Notes under the pieces: model-generated
Told to the model about the DNA's origin: nothing
Database searches by the model: none
The model's input: only the letters and a program-made list of their open reading frames with translations
Shown here: one piece after another, positions 12,531 through 22,952 of the stretch
How positions within the stretch are numbered: position 1 is the first letter of the stretch
Layout of the letters: each line of letters begins with the position of its first letter
Origin: Rhynchopus sp. YZ270_cl-10
Taxonomy: Eukaryota; Euglenozoa; Diplonemea; Diplonemida; Diplonemidae
Direction: 5' to 3'
DNA: 64,000 nt
Assembly: GCA_964035575.1 (NCBI GenBank)
Contig: OZ037882.1
Span: 1,352,480-1,416,479 of the forward strand
Translations under genes and position numbers: made by a program

Positions 12531-12777
12531 GGGTCGTGGGGGTCATGGGGGTCGTGGGGGTCGTGGGGGTCGTGGGGGTCGTGGGGGTCGTGGGGGTCGT
12601 GGGGGTCGTGGGGGTTGGGGGGGTCGTGGGGGTTGTGGGGGTCGTGGGGGTCATGGGGGTCGTGGGGGTCGTGGGGGTCGTGGGGGTCGTGGGGGTTGTG
12701 GGGGTCGTGGGGGTTGGGGGGGTCGTGGGGGTTGTGGGGGTCGTGGGGGTTATGTGGGTCGTGGGGGTCGTGCGGGT
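12531..12777. repeat. 9-bp minisatellite (GTGGGGGTC)n
   Basis: About 27 units of GTGGGGGTC with TTG and CAT variants form a very G-rich strand with GGGGG runs every 9 bases. The Gly- or Pro/His-rich open frames across it are products of the repeat. The D2 counterpart is 45507-45735. Confidence 0.95.
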
Positions 12778-12800
12778 CACTGTGAAAACCTGCAACCCAT

Positions 12801-15742
12801 AGCAATTATGGTTGGTCAGTGGGTTTGTAGGAGTGCCGTCACCATAGGAATAATAATCTTAACATATATTAGCAATATTTTGTCCTGTGTATGCTGTGTA
12901 CACTATGTACAGTGTGTACACTGTGTACACTGTGTACACTGTTTACACTGTTTACACTGTGTATACCAGCAACCCTTGCCTTTTATGGTTGGTCAGTGGG
13001 TTTGTAGGAGTGCCGTCACCATAGGAATAATAATCTTAACATATATTAGCAATATTTTGTCCTGTGTATGCTGTGTACACTATGTACAGTGTGTACACTG
13101 TGTACACTGTTTACACTGTTTACACTGTGTATACCAGCAACCCTTGCCTTTTATGGTTGGTCAGTGGGTTTGTAGGAGTGCCGTCACCATAGGAATAATA
13201 ATCTTAACATATATTAGCAATATTTTGTCCTGTGTATGCTGTGTATACTGTGTACAGTGTTTACACTGTGTACACTGTGTACACTGTGTACACTGTGTAT
13301 ACTGTGTGTACCAGCAAGCCTTGTCTTTTACGGTTGGTCAGTGGGTTTGTAGGAGTGCCGTCACCATAGGAATAATACTCTTAACATATATTAGCAATAT
13401 TTTGTCCTGTGTATACTGTGTATACTGTGTACAGTGTGTACACTGTGTACACTGTGTACACTGTGTACACTGTGTACACTGTGTACACTGTGTACACTGT
13501 GTACACTGTGTACACTGTGTACACTGTGTACACTGTGTACACTGTGTACACTGTGTACACTGTGTTTTCCAGCAACCCTTGCCTTTTATGGTTGGTCAGT
13601 GGGATTGTAGGAGTGCCGTCACCATAGGAATAATAATCTTAACATATATTAGCAATATTTTGTCCTGTGTATACTGTGTATACTGTGTACAGTGTTTACA
13701 CTGTGTACACTGTTTACACTGTGTATACTGTGTATACCAGCAACCCTTGTCTTTTATGGTTGGTCAGTGGGTTTGTAGGAGTGTCGTCACCATAGGAATA
13801 ATAATCTTAACATATATTAGCAATATTTTGTCCTGTGTATGCTGTGTATACTGTGTACAGTGTTTACACTGTGTACACTGTGTACACTGTTTACACTGTG
13901 TATACTGTGTGTACCAGCAAGCCTTGTCTTTTACGGTTGGTCAGTGGGTTTGTAGGAGTGCCGTCACCATAGGAATAATAATCTTAACATATATTAGCAA
14001 TATTTTGTCCTGTGTATACTGTGTACACTGTGTACAGTGTTTACACTGTGTACACTGTGTACACTGTTTACACTGTTTACACTGTGTTTTCCAGCAACCC
14101 TTGCCTTTTATGGTTGGTCAGTGGGTTTGTAGGAGTGCCGTCACCATAGGAATAATAATCTTAACATATATTAGCAATATTTTGTCCTGTGTATACTGTG
14201 TATACTGTGTACAGTGTTTGTAGTGTGTACACTGTGTACACTGTGTACACTATGTACACTGTGTACACTGTTTACACTGTTTACACTGTGTGTACCAGCA
14301 ACCCTTGCCTTTTATGGTTGGTCAGTGGGTTTGTGGGAGTGTCGTCACCATAGGAATAATAATCTTAACATATATTAGCAATATTTTGTCCTGTGTATAC
14401 TGTGTACACTGTGTACACTGTGTACACTGTGTACACTGTTTACACTGTTTACACTGTGTTTTCCAGCAACCCTTGCCTTTTATGGTTGGTCAGTGGGTTT
14501 GTGGGAGTGTCGTCACCATAGGAATAATAATCTTAACATATATTAGCAATATTTTGTCCTGTGTATACTGTGTATACTGTGTACAGTGTTTACACTGTGT
14601 ACACTGTGTACACTGTGTACACTGTTTACACTGTGTATACCAGCAACCCTTGCCTTTTATGGTTGGTCAGTGGGTTTGTAGGAGTGCCGTCACCATAGGA
14701 ATAATAATCTTAACATATATTAGCAATATTTTGTCCTGTGTATACTGTGTACACTGTGTACACTGTGTACACTGTTTACACTGTTTACACTGTGTTTTCC
14801 AGCAACGCTTGCCTTTTATGGTTGGTCAGTGGGTTTGTGGGAGTGTCGTCACCATAGGAATAATAATCTTAACATATATTAGCAATATTTTGTCCTGTGT
14901 ATACTGTGTACACTGTGTACACTGTTTACACTGTGTATACCAGCAACCCTTGCCTTTTATGGTTGGTCAGTGGGTTTGTAGGAGTGCCGTCACCATAGGA
15001 ATAATAATCTTAACATATATTAGCAATATTTTGTCCTGTGTATGCTGTGTACACTATGTACACTATGTACACTGTGTACACTGTGTACACTGTTTACACT
15101 GTGTATACCAGCAACCCTTGCCTTTTATGGTTGGTCAGTGGGTTTGTAGGAGTGCCATCACCATAGGAATAATAATCTTAACATATATTAGCAATATTTT
15201 GTCCTGTGTATGCTGTGTACACTATGTACACTATGTACACTGTGTACACTGTGTACACTGTGTACACTGTTTACACTGTGTATACCAGCAACCCTTGCCT
15301 TTTATGGTTGGTCAGTGGGTTTGTAGGAGTGCCGTCACCATAGGAATAATAATCTTAACATATATTAGCAATATTTTGTCCTGTGTATACTGTGTATACT
15401 GTGTACTGTGTTTACACTGTGTACACTGTGTACAGTGTTTACACTGTGTATACCAGCAACCCTTGCCTTTTATGGTTGGTCAGTGGGTTTGTAGGAGTGC
15501 CGTCACCATAGGAATAATAATATTAACATATATTAGCAATATTTTGTCCTGTGTATGCTGTGTATACTGTGTACAGTGTTTTCACTGTGTATACTGTGTG
15601 TACCAGCAACCCTTGCCTTTTATGGTTGGTCAGTGGGTTTGTAGGAGTGTCGTCACCATAGGAATAATAATCTTAACATATATTAGCAATATTTTGTCCT
15701 GTGTATACTGTGTACACTGTGTAGTGCTCTGTGTACACTGTG
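12801..15742. repeat. Tandem array of 17 units (core + 9-bp minisatellite)
   Basis: Seventeen units each begin near GTTGGTCAGTGGGTTTGTAG (starts 12811, 12988, 13156, 13333, 13591, 13759, 13936, 14113, 14317, 14485, 14662, 14821, 14962, 15130, 15307, 15475, 15625). Each unit has a conserved core of roughly 110 bp followed by a variable run of TGTGTACAC-type 9-mers; the longest run is about 13437-13564. Spacings range from 141 to 258 bp and all equal 6 modulo 9, so units differ only by whole 9-mers and stay in one open frame apart from one stop near 14221. The D2 array has 11 units. Confidence 0.97.
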
Positions 15743-15751
15743 TGGAGCAAA

Positions 15752-16015
15752 GCCAAAAATCCCTGTATTTTCAATACAGGGATTTTTGGCCAGGATCCTG
15801 GCTTTTATGGACAGAACGTAATTTATGGACAGATTTGTCAACATTTCTGTCCATAAATCCCAAAATGGCCAAAAACATGTTTTCAAATGGCTTACTGTAG
15901 TGGCTTCATCGGAGCAATGGCGTCAAAGTATGGTGGTCGTGGGCCCAAAAATACATAGTAGACATCAATTTACTTGGCCTACTGAGGTCTGTGGGTACCC
16001 TTACAGGGTCATACA
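15752..16015. repeat. Hairpin repeat family, copy 1
   Basis: The copy starts with a perfect inverted repeat (18-bp arms, 3-base loop TTC, 15752-15790; arm core AAAAATCCCTGTATT). Then follow two direct copies and one inverted copy of TTTATGGACAG and a conserved stretch including TTACTGTAGTGGCTTCATCGG and TGGTCGTGGGCCC. Related copies lie at 31335-31610 and 31702-31960, and again in D2. The function is unknown; a non-autonomous mobile element is possible. Confidence 0.85.
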
Positions 16016-16432
16016 CAGGGAATTACTGTGTAAACTCATAGTACGTGGGGTTCCCCCAGAACCCTTGTGCACCAGTCCAACATGTGTGATACACTACTGT
16101 ATCTCAGTCTCTATTAAGCAGGGCGGTCAGAATTCCTCACCTTGTATATTTGCATGTTGTAGTATGATGTTGGAAAGTAGAAGCTGATGTTGGCGTGTGG
16201 GTATGTTGGCAAAAGATTATGGAAGGAATAAAGGAATAGATTTTAGACAAGTGATAAAGCAAAAGTACGGGTGCATTGGGTTTGATTGAACATTCCTTTT
16301 TTGTTTTTGTTGGAGCATTTGTTTTCATATCTCTGTATTTGAAGAAAACATTGACATGACAGGCTAGATGTGTCTTGTCGTCCCTCCCCAGTCTCAGTTT
16401 TTGTATTTCCTCCCTATATCCTTTAAAAAACC
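16016..16432. other. Intergenic, 3' side of ARF
   Basis: I see no gene here. This is the downstream side of the minus-strand ARF gene and presumably holds its 3' UTR. There is no clear repeat apart from the end of the hairpin repeat on the left. Confidence 0.6.
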
Positions 16433-16978
16433 CTAGTTTCTTGACTTCATGGAGGATGACAGCCAGTCAAGTCCTTCATACAAACCTTCACCAGTTGCAG
16501 CGCAACTTCCCTGGATGTACCACTCCCGGAGCCTTAGAGAGTGCAGCCCAAGTTTGTCAGTCATTTCAGCTGGGGTCATCGCCTTTGGAAGATCCTGTTT
16601 GTTTGCAAGCACAAGAAGTGTTGCATCACGGAGGGCATCATCTGTTGCCAGCTTGTGCAGCTCATCACGTGCAAGAGAGATTCTGTCCCTGTCGTTGCTG
16701 TCAACAACAAATATAATGCCATCAGTCCCCTCAAAGTAGTGGCGCCACAGCGGTCTCAGCTTGTCCTGGCCACCAACGTCCCACATAGTGAACTTGAGGT
16801 TCTTGTACTCCACTGTCTCCACATTGAACCCGATCGTCGGTATGGATGTGATCAAATCCCCTAACTTCAGCTTGTACAGCACAGTGGTCTTGCCAGAAGC
16901 ATCGAGCCCCACCATCAGCATCTTCACATTCTTCTTCCCTGCAAAGAGAGTTGTCAGTGCAGAGGTAATGTTACCCAT
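16433..16978 (-). CDS. ADP-ribosylation factor (ARF1-like small GTPase)
   Basis: A 181-residue intronless protein of normal ARF length. ARF proteins bind GTP at Golgi and endosomal membranes and recruit vesicle coats. The start MGNITSAL supplies Gly2 for N-myristoylation. Nucleotide-binding motifs are G1 GLDASGKTT (residues 24-32, Ser where most ARFs have Ala), the [11 protein letters not shown] switch I region, WDVGGQDK with the class-typical DVGGQ of switch II, NKQD, and CAATG for the guanine-binding Ala-Thr loop. The family is clear; I do not assign a paralogue number. It lies head-to-tail with actin on the same strand. The D2 copy differs at one residue (L116I). Confidence 0.97.
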   Translation of the reverse strand: MGNITSALTTLFAGKKNVKMLMVGLDASGKTTVLYKLKLGDLITSIPTIGFNVETVEYKNLKFTMWDVGGQDKLRPLWRHYFEGTDGIIFVVDSNDRDRISLARDELHKLATDDALRDATLLVLANKQDLPKAMTPAEMTDKLGLHSLRLREWYIQGSCAATGEGLYEGLDWLSSSMKSRN

Positions 16979-18150
16979 GGTGAAAATATATGTGTCACTT
17001 TTGTGTTACTGTAGTAATATGTGGGTGGAGTGGGTGGAGTGAGCGGAGGGGGTTGGTATGGGCTCAGTTCAGTGAGGTTGGAGTTTGTAGGAGTGTCCTC
17101 ATCATAGAACATATAGGCTATGACCATCACTGTGTATACTGTGTATACTGTGTACAGTGTGTAAACCTGCAACTAATGCCTCTTATGGTTGGTCAGTGAT
17201 TTTGTAGGAGTGCCGTCACCATAGAACATGTAGTTTGGAACATATAGGCCATGATCAGTACTGTGTTTGCTGTGTATACAAGTATACACAGTGTATGGTG
17301 TGTATACAGTGTATACTATGTATACCTGATACTCATGCCTCTTATGGTTGGTCAGTGAGTTTGTAGGAGTGCCATCATCATAGAACATGTAGTTTGGAAC
17401 ATATAGGCCATGATCAGTACTGTGTTTGCTGTGTATACAAGTATACACAGTGTATGGTGTGTATACAGTGTATACTATGTATACCTGATACTCATGCCTC
17501 TTATGGTTGGTAGGAGTGCCATCATAGAAAGTGTTGTTTCCAACATATAGACTGCCGAAAATATTCTATAATAACCGTATAGGTTTTCTTGTCTTTTGTG
17601 CATGTTATATATTATGCGCAAAGGTTTGTGAGAGAAGGTAGCAGAGGGTATTGATGAATGCTATGGAGGCTTGGAAAGAGGTAGATTAGTTTCTGTTATT
17701 GTTAGTATGTGTTGGACAGAGGTATTATTGTTTCTGTGTAGTGTGTGTTGGGGTTTATGGGTGTTTCAAGCTTAACAGGGAAAATAGTATGTTTCTTTTT
17801 TATTTTTTCACTTTTTGGTTTTGTTTTTTGCTTTTGTTTCTGCTTTGGTGTTTTTTTTGTTTGCTGTCTTATTTTCTTTTGTATTCATGTCTCCTTTTAT
17901 TATTTTGGTTTTATTTGTGTTAAAAATATATTAAATTTTGCTTTTTTGTTTGTATCATTTGTAATTTTTGCCGCATACGACGGAATATACAGTACAATCA
18001 AATAAAAAAAATCCACACTACAGGCAAGTTCTCGCAATAACCCTATCCCCAACACCCCGAAAGTTTGTATTTGTTTTTTTTGTTTTGTCTTGATTTTTAT
18101 TTTGCATTTTTTATTTTAAATTTTTTGTATTCATTTGTCGTTTTTTATGA
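16979..18150. other. ARF upstream region and actin 3' side, with dispersed repeats
   Basis: Between ARF and actin there is no convincing gene. Positions 17077-17520 hold three ~110-160 bp tandem units plus a partial one. They share the core GTTGGTCAGTG.GTTTGTAGG and AGTGCCGTCACCATAG with the array at 12801-15742, and carry TGTGTATAC-type repeats. This places the repeat core within ~100-550 bp upstream of the ARF start. The rest (17540-18150) is T-rich on the + strand, as expected for an AT-rich 3' UTR of the minus-strand actin gene. Confidence 0.7.
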
Positions 18151-19324
18151 CTAGAAGCACTTCTTATGAACAATCCCTGGGCCACTCTCATCATACTCCT
18201 CCTTCTTTACCCACATGGACGCAAAGGTGGAAAGGGAAGAGAGAATAGACCCTCCAATCCACACAGAGTACTTTCTCTCCGGTGGGGCAACAACCTTGAT
18301 CTTCATGCTGTTTGGTGCCAGGTTTGTGACTTCCTTGGAAAGACGGTCTGCAAGCCCCTCGTACATGGTAGTTCCTCCTGAGAGAACAATGTTGGCGTAC
18401 AAGTCCTTACGCACATCGATGTCACACTTCATGATGGAGTTGTACACCGTCTCATGGATGCCATTTGCCTCAAGCCCAATGAACTGTGGCTTGAAGAGTG
18501 CCTCAGGGCAACGGAATCTCTCTGAGCCCACTGTGATCACCTGTCCATCGGGAAGCTCGTAGTCCTTTTCCAACGACGATGATGACGAGGCCAGGGACAT
18601 CTCCTCGTCAAAGTCCTGGTGGGTTTTTGGGTTTTCTTTTTCCTGTAAAAAATATGCATACCAAGGCAACGTAGGCGAGCTTTTCTTTCACATCACGCAC
18701 AATCTCGCGCTCTGCAGAGGTGACAAAGCTGTTACCACGTTCTGTCAGAAGCTTAATCATCCAGTCTGTCATGTCTCTTCCAGCCATGTCAATACGAAGC
18801 ACGGCGTGTGGCAGAGAGTACCCCTCGTAGATGGGAACTGTGTGGGTCACACCATCTCCTGAGTCAAGAACAATTCCTGTTGTGCGTCCAGACGAGTACA
18901 GGGACAGCACCGCCTGGATCCCAACGTACATTGCAGGGCTGTTGAACGTCTCAAACATGATCTGTGTCATCTTTTCACGGTTGGCCTTTGGGTTCATGGG
19001 CGCTTCTGTGAGAAGCACAGGGTGATCCTCAGGTGCAACACGGAGCTCGTTGAAGAAGGTGTGGTGCCAGATCTTTTCCATGTCATCCCAGTTTGTGATG
19101 ATACCATGCTCAATCGGATACTTGATCAGCAGAATACCACGCTTGGACTGTGCGTCGTCACCAATATAGGCTTCCTTCTTTGCCGTTCCCATCATTGCTG
19201 CAGCAGTCTTTGGCCTTCCAACAATGGACGGAAACACGGACCTCGGGGCATCGTCTCCTGCGAAACCTGCCTTCACCATCCCAGACCCATTGTCACAGAC
19301 GATTGCTTGCTGGTCATCATCCAT
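18151..19324 (-). CDS. Actin (two exons)
   Basis: Actin is the filament-forming ATPase of the cytoskeleton. Exon 1 is 19324-18662, the 46-bp intron 18661-18616 (GTATGC...CCAG), and exon 2 18615-18151, giving 375 residues, the usual actin length. Joining restores YVAL-DFDEEM, a well-conserved actin stretch. Visible signatures are [18 protein letters not shown] near the N terminus (phosphate-binding loop 1), [15 protein letters not shown] (loop 2), [14 protein letters not shown] and the C-terminal KKCF. The protein is more divergent than typical, for example [17 protein letters not shown]. It is encoded identically in D2. Reading through the intron meets a stop after 17 codons, so splicing is required. 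Confidence 0.97.
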
Positions 19325-20144
19325 GTTGAAGTTTGTACGTGTTTAAGGGTATGTGTTGTTCTGTGGTTTGAGTCTGTGGGTATATACTTGTGGTGGGGGG
19401 GTTTGGGGGGTGGGCCACGTAGGGTGGGTGGTTCACGGTCAGGGCCACAACCCACACACACACAGCAGGGACCTCCAAACCCAGCGAGAAACCAGAAAAC
19501 CAAGAGAAAACACCATGTGCACCAAAAAAAAGGCAAAATCCTGGAAAATTTTCCGAATGCAAAAATTGAGCTTTTATGGACAGAACCAAATTTATGGACA
19601 GAATATCCGTAAAATCTGTCCATAAATTACAACCCCCCCGTGTGTTGTCTTAGGTGTTCCTGTGGTGAGAGGTGTGGAGACTTGCAAATGAGAGGACTGG
19701 GGGGGTCAGTGGAGGATTCTGAGGACATTGCCTCATGCCTTTTGGGTTTGCGTGGGTTTGTGGGTGAGTAACACCACGGGAGTGCCTAGAACCTTTCCCT
19801 AGAAGCCTAGAAACCGAGAGAGTGTGAATGTATACTGCCCTTGTACACATGAAGTTGTGGTTCTCTGGTGAGCTGTGGTGTGATGTGTTGTTGTTTCTTG
19901 GCTGGGGGAAGGTAAAAAACTATGTCTAAGCAGAGGGAGTGGGGGAGATATCACTTTTTTTCTTTTTTCCTTCATTTTTGTGAAACAGTGCAAGCTCTTT
20001 ATTTCTTTTTTTCTCTCTTTGCATCCTTCTTTATTTGATTTCTTTCTTTTTTTTCTTCTTTTTTTTATGTGAGGGTAGGTAGGGAGAGGGGTTCACATAT
20101 GGGTGACTGGTCATCTGGGTTTGCGGAACTGGTGTAGTTACATA
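19325..20144. other. Actin upstream region with TTTATGGACAG motif cluster
   Basis: There is no convincing gene. Around 19568-19627, about 250 bp upstream of the actin start, two direct copies and one inverted copy of TTTATGGACAG occur with the arrangement seen in the hairpin repeat family, but without its long hairpin or its downstream part. Further right are GGGTTTGCG-like fragments (19744, 20118) and poly-pyrimidine runs (about 19950-20070), probably the 3' side of the next minus-strand gene. Confidence 0.65.
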
Positions 20145-21377
20145 TTATTGGGAATAGTAGAATGGCACGGTGCTGTATGGATCATGTCGGTACACTGGCT
20201 GCTGTTGAGAAGTTGGCTTCATGTTGAACCCTATGTGCTGATTAAGAAAACGAGGTAGGCTGTGCTTCTGAGATGTGCTACTTGTGCTAGGTTTTATATA
20301 GTTCTGACTTTCGTGGCAGAGAATTCTATCAGAAGAAGCCAGGCCAATACGCGTAGGCTGGTCGGGCCCTGCTGTCCACACAAATGTTTTATCGTGTCTG
20401 GAGAGAAACCGCATGAGAAGAGAGTGGCTTGGGAATAGAGAGTTTGTGAACACTTCAAATCCATTCAACTTCTGCAACAGCTCCTTCTGGGACATGGGGC
20501 CTTCAGAGAGCATTCCTAGCAGGGCCTTTTTAAGATTTTCCTCATCTTCACGTTGGACTTTGCTTCTAGACTTGTCTATTTCGCGCACTGAAGAGAGCGG
20601 TGTTCCAAAGAGGCAGACACGTGCATCAGACTTTTTTATCTGTGGAGCAAGACAATTTTCAACAATATCCTCATCAGAATAGTGGAACAGAGAGAAGTCC
20701 TCAGGATGGGCCCTGAGAAATTCCTGCCAGGCACCACCGTAGCATTTCCCCACAACGTTGTCGTAGAGTGGACTCTCCTTCGCTTTGTTGCTCAGCACAA
20801 TAGACCCCAGAGAACCTCTGCACACATTCAGCCGTGGGTTTTCCAAAATAGCTCTGACCTCTTTAACAAGTTGCCTCTCTGCGGACCCTTGCTTCACATT
20901 GTCAATTGGCATGTGTTGAACCTTCACTGTGAATGTAGTTGGGTGGTATGCAATGTAGTGGCCAGAGTGTGATGCATCTTGAGATTGCACGAGGTTCCCA
21001 AGATCAACTTCAAAGTCCTCACGGCCTTCACAGGTACATTTCAGGGTTGCATTCCATGCACTCCCAGGAAGCGGATCATGAGTTGTGATAAAGAGAGCGT
21101 CAAGGCCAAGCCCGCCCTTTTCCCCAGTGATGTTTATGTCTTCATTAGCTGACACTGTGAGTGTTTCTTCTTTCCCTGGGAGCGGGAGGTTGCAACGTAT
21201 AAGTTGTAAGCCATTCAGCAGAACTGATGCGTATCCTCGCTCCACTGGATTGGTGGGTCCTGTAATGTCAGTGATGTTGAAGCAACCGCTGGGTTCAAAG
21301 TCTGAGTCTGTGTTTCCTATGCTGCCTCCTGCTGTTGATATGACAGAATACTGCTGAACAGAATCTACTGAGCTCAT
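20145..21377 (-). CDS. Unrecognised protein with possible winged-helix/LOTUS-like modules
   Basis: A 410-residue intronless frame, identical in frame in D2. I do not recognise the family. The N-terminal half (about 50-165) looks beta-rich. Two later stretches resemble small winged-helix modules of the OST-HTH/LOTUS kind: about 170-240, with GAWQEFLRAHPEDFSLF, and about 280-345, with LLGMLSEGPMSQKELLQKL and FLSRHDKTFVW. The C-terminal ~60 residues are Ser/Gln/Tyr-rich and probably disordered. LOTUS domains bind RNA or RNA helicases; that role is only inferred here and weakly supported. The start at 21377 is the first ATG and lies about 190 bp downstream of the CCCH gene's stop. Confidence 0.8.
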   Translation of the reverse strand: MSSVDSVQQYSVISTAGGSIGNTDSDFEPSGCFNITDITGPTNPVERGYASVLLNGLQLIRCNLPLPGKEETLTVSANEDINITGEKGGLGLDALFITTHDPLPGSAWNATLKCTCEGREDFEVDLGNLVQSQDASHSGHYIAYHPTTFTVKVQHMPIDNVKQGSAERQLVKEVRAILENPRLNVCRGSLGSIVLSNKAKESPLYDNVVGKCYGGAWQEFLRAHPEDFSLFHYSDEDIVENCLAPQIKKSDARVCLFGTPLSSVREIDKSRSKVQREDEENLKKALLGMLSEGPMSQKELLQKLNGFEVFTNSLFPSHSLLMRFLSRHDKTFVWTAGPDQPTRIGLASSDRILCHESQNYIKPSTSSTSQKHSLPRFLNQHIGFNMKPTSQQQPVYRHDPYSTVPFYYSQ

Positions 21378-21570
21378 TGTGTTCTTGTTGTGTTGACAGT
21401 ATATTTGTAGTAGTGGCCTGTGATGTGTTAGTCCGTTGAGTAAGACAATAAAAACTTAAAGAATACAAGAAAAACAGATGGAGGGATAAGTAATAATTGG
21501 GATGGGTTGCAATATTATTTAATTTGGAGTGTTCTTTATTTTTGTTTTCTTTTGTCTTGGTTTTTATTTA

Positions 21571-22236
21571 TTAAACCCAGTGTGCAGCAAACCTGTTCAG
21601 TGCCATGAAGGTTATTTCAGATGCTGAGGGAGATAGGGTATCAACACTAGATTTGCTGCTCGATGTGCATTCCTGCCAGGTGTCTGCATAGGATTCACTG
21701 CTGGAGCAAGTACTGGAAGGGCAGAATGATGCAAGGTTCTCCAGGTCAAGTTCTCGGCATATATGGATGTTGATACAACGCTCCCCCCATTTGCATCTCT
21801 TCAATTTGTTCAGCCCACAAATCCTGTTCTTTTGTACAATAATCTTGTCCCCCCGGCGCAAAAGCTCCTCCAAACCTCTTGTACTGCTGAAATTGCTCAC
21901 AGAGAGCAATGCTATATTGTCCTTTCCCTTCAACATGACGCATTTTTTGCTGACCCATTTTCCGGAATGAAGTGCGCAGCACTGGCCCGCCATTTCATCG
22001 CGAAGTCTGTCCACAGCATCTGGACTGACATGTAGTTGACGGCACGTCTTCTGTGACTTACATTTCCCTCTGTGAAATAGTATGCACACATTCAGTGGCC
22101 TATTTCCAAGGGTTCCTTGAAGATATGCTGTTCGTCCTTTCGTTTCACATGTTTCTGAAAAATGGAATGCAACAAGCTGGGCACGGTTTCCAGGGTCTCT
22201 TGCTTCTATCACTTTGCCTTCTAATAGTGTGTTCAT
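21571..22236 (-). CDS. CCCH zinc-finger protein
   Basis: A 221-residue intronless protein with two perfect CX7CX5CX3H fingers. The first is at about residues 51-70 (CILFHRGKCKSQKTCRQLH) and the second at about 139-157 (CGLNKLKRCKWGERCINIH). CCCH fingers of this spacing typically bind single-stranded RNA and act in mRNA stability or processing; that is family knowledge, not shown here. A Ser-rich tail follows (about 170-205). It lies on the same strand as, and just upstream of, the possible winged-helix protein gene. The D2 protein appears identical. Confidence 0.9.
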   Translation of the reverse strand: MNTLLEGKVIEARDPGNRAQLVAFHFSETCETKGRTAYLQGTLGNRPLNVCILFHRGKCKSQKTCRQLHVSPDAVDRLRDEMAGQCCALHSGKWVSKKCVMLKGKDNIALLSVSNFSSTRGLEELLRRGDKIIVQKNRICGLNKLKRCKWGERCINIHICRELDLENLASFCPSSTCSSSESYADTWQECTSSSKSSVDTLSPSASEITFMALNRFAAHWV

Positions 22237-22952
22237 GTTGTGTTCAAAAAATGTGTGTTAGGCTGTGGTGTTTGGGTATGGAGGATGAAGGGTGCCTGGG
22301 TGGTTTACAAAAACAAGAGGGGAGTGTGAGGTAAAAAGAGATACACTTTGCCAGTCTGTTCTGTGAGTGTGCTTACATACTTACTCTGCTGAGTGTTTAC
22401 CCCTGGACACACCCAATAATATTTCCATACAATAGCAAACCCGTAATAGTAAATATAATATTGCTAAAAAACTACAGTATACACAGTATACACAGTATAC
22501 ACAGTATACACAGTATACACAGTATACACAGTATACACAGTATACACAGTATACACAGTATACACAGTATATTCTGCAAACCCGCAAACTCAACAACAAC
22601 AAAATATTGCTAATATATGTTCAGATTACTATTCCTATGGTGACGGCACTCCTACAAACTCACTCACCAATAGAAAACACTGTAAAAACAGCAAAATTGA
22701 CTACACAGGTTTACGAGTTGACTGGGTAGTTGTATATGTATTGGTGTTTCCCTGCGGTGTGGGATGTATGTAGGAGGGAATGCCACCTTACCCTTTAACC
22801 AAATTTAATTCAGGCATTAGATGGATGGAGATGAATTAGATTTGTGGTCTGTAGCCCAGGAGATACCATTTTTTTGGTAGGTCCTACTTAATATATTTCT
22901 CTTATTCATTCCCCTCCCCAGAAAATCCTACGACACAAACAAAAACAACAAC
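22237..22952. other. Divergent intergenic region with inverted repeat-core copy
   Basis: This region separates the minus-strand host-type genes from the plus-strand transposon genes. At 22437-22680 lies a reverse-complement copy of the tandem-repeat core (CCTATGGTGACGGCACTCC, CAATATTGC-type ends) with about nine ACAGTATAC 9-mers. Short satellite fragments flank them (AAACCCGTAATAG at 22438, GCAAACCCGCAAAC at 22577). D2 has fewer 9-mers in the first run and one extra unit. The rightmost ~250 bp presumably contain the accessory gene promoter. Confidence 0.75.

Noticed and set aside
12479-12805. Pro/His/Asp-rich and Gly-rich proteins across the GTGGGGGTC repeat
   Set aside because: Pure repeat translation on both strands; no start context and no non-repeat sequence.
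15752-15800. Hairpin as the 3' end of a Helitron
   Set aside because: A Helitron end needs a CTRR tail about 10 bases after the hairpin. The only candidate (CTGG after the first copy) is not kept in the other copies.
17699-18005. Phe/Cys-rich hydrophobic frames of 74-86 codons
   Set aside because: Translation of a T-rich 3' region; the composition explains the apparent membrane character.
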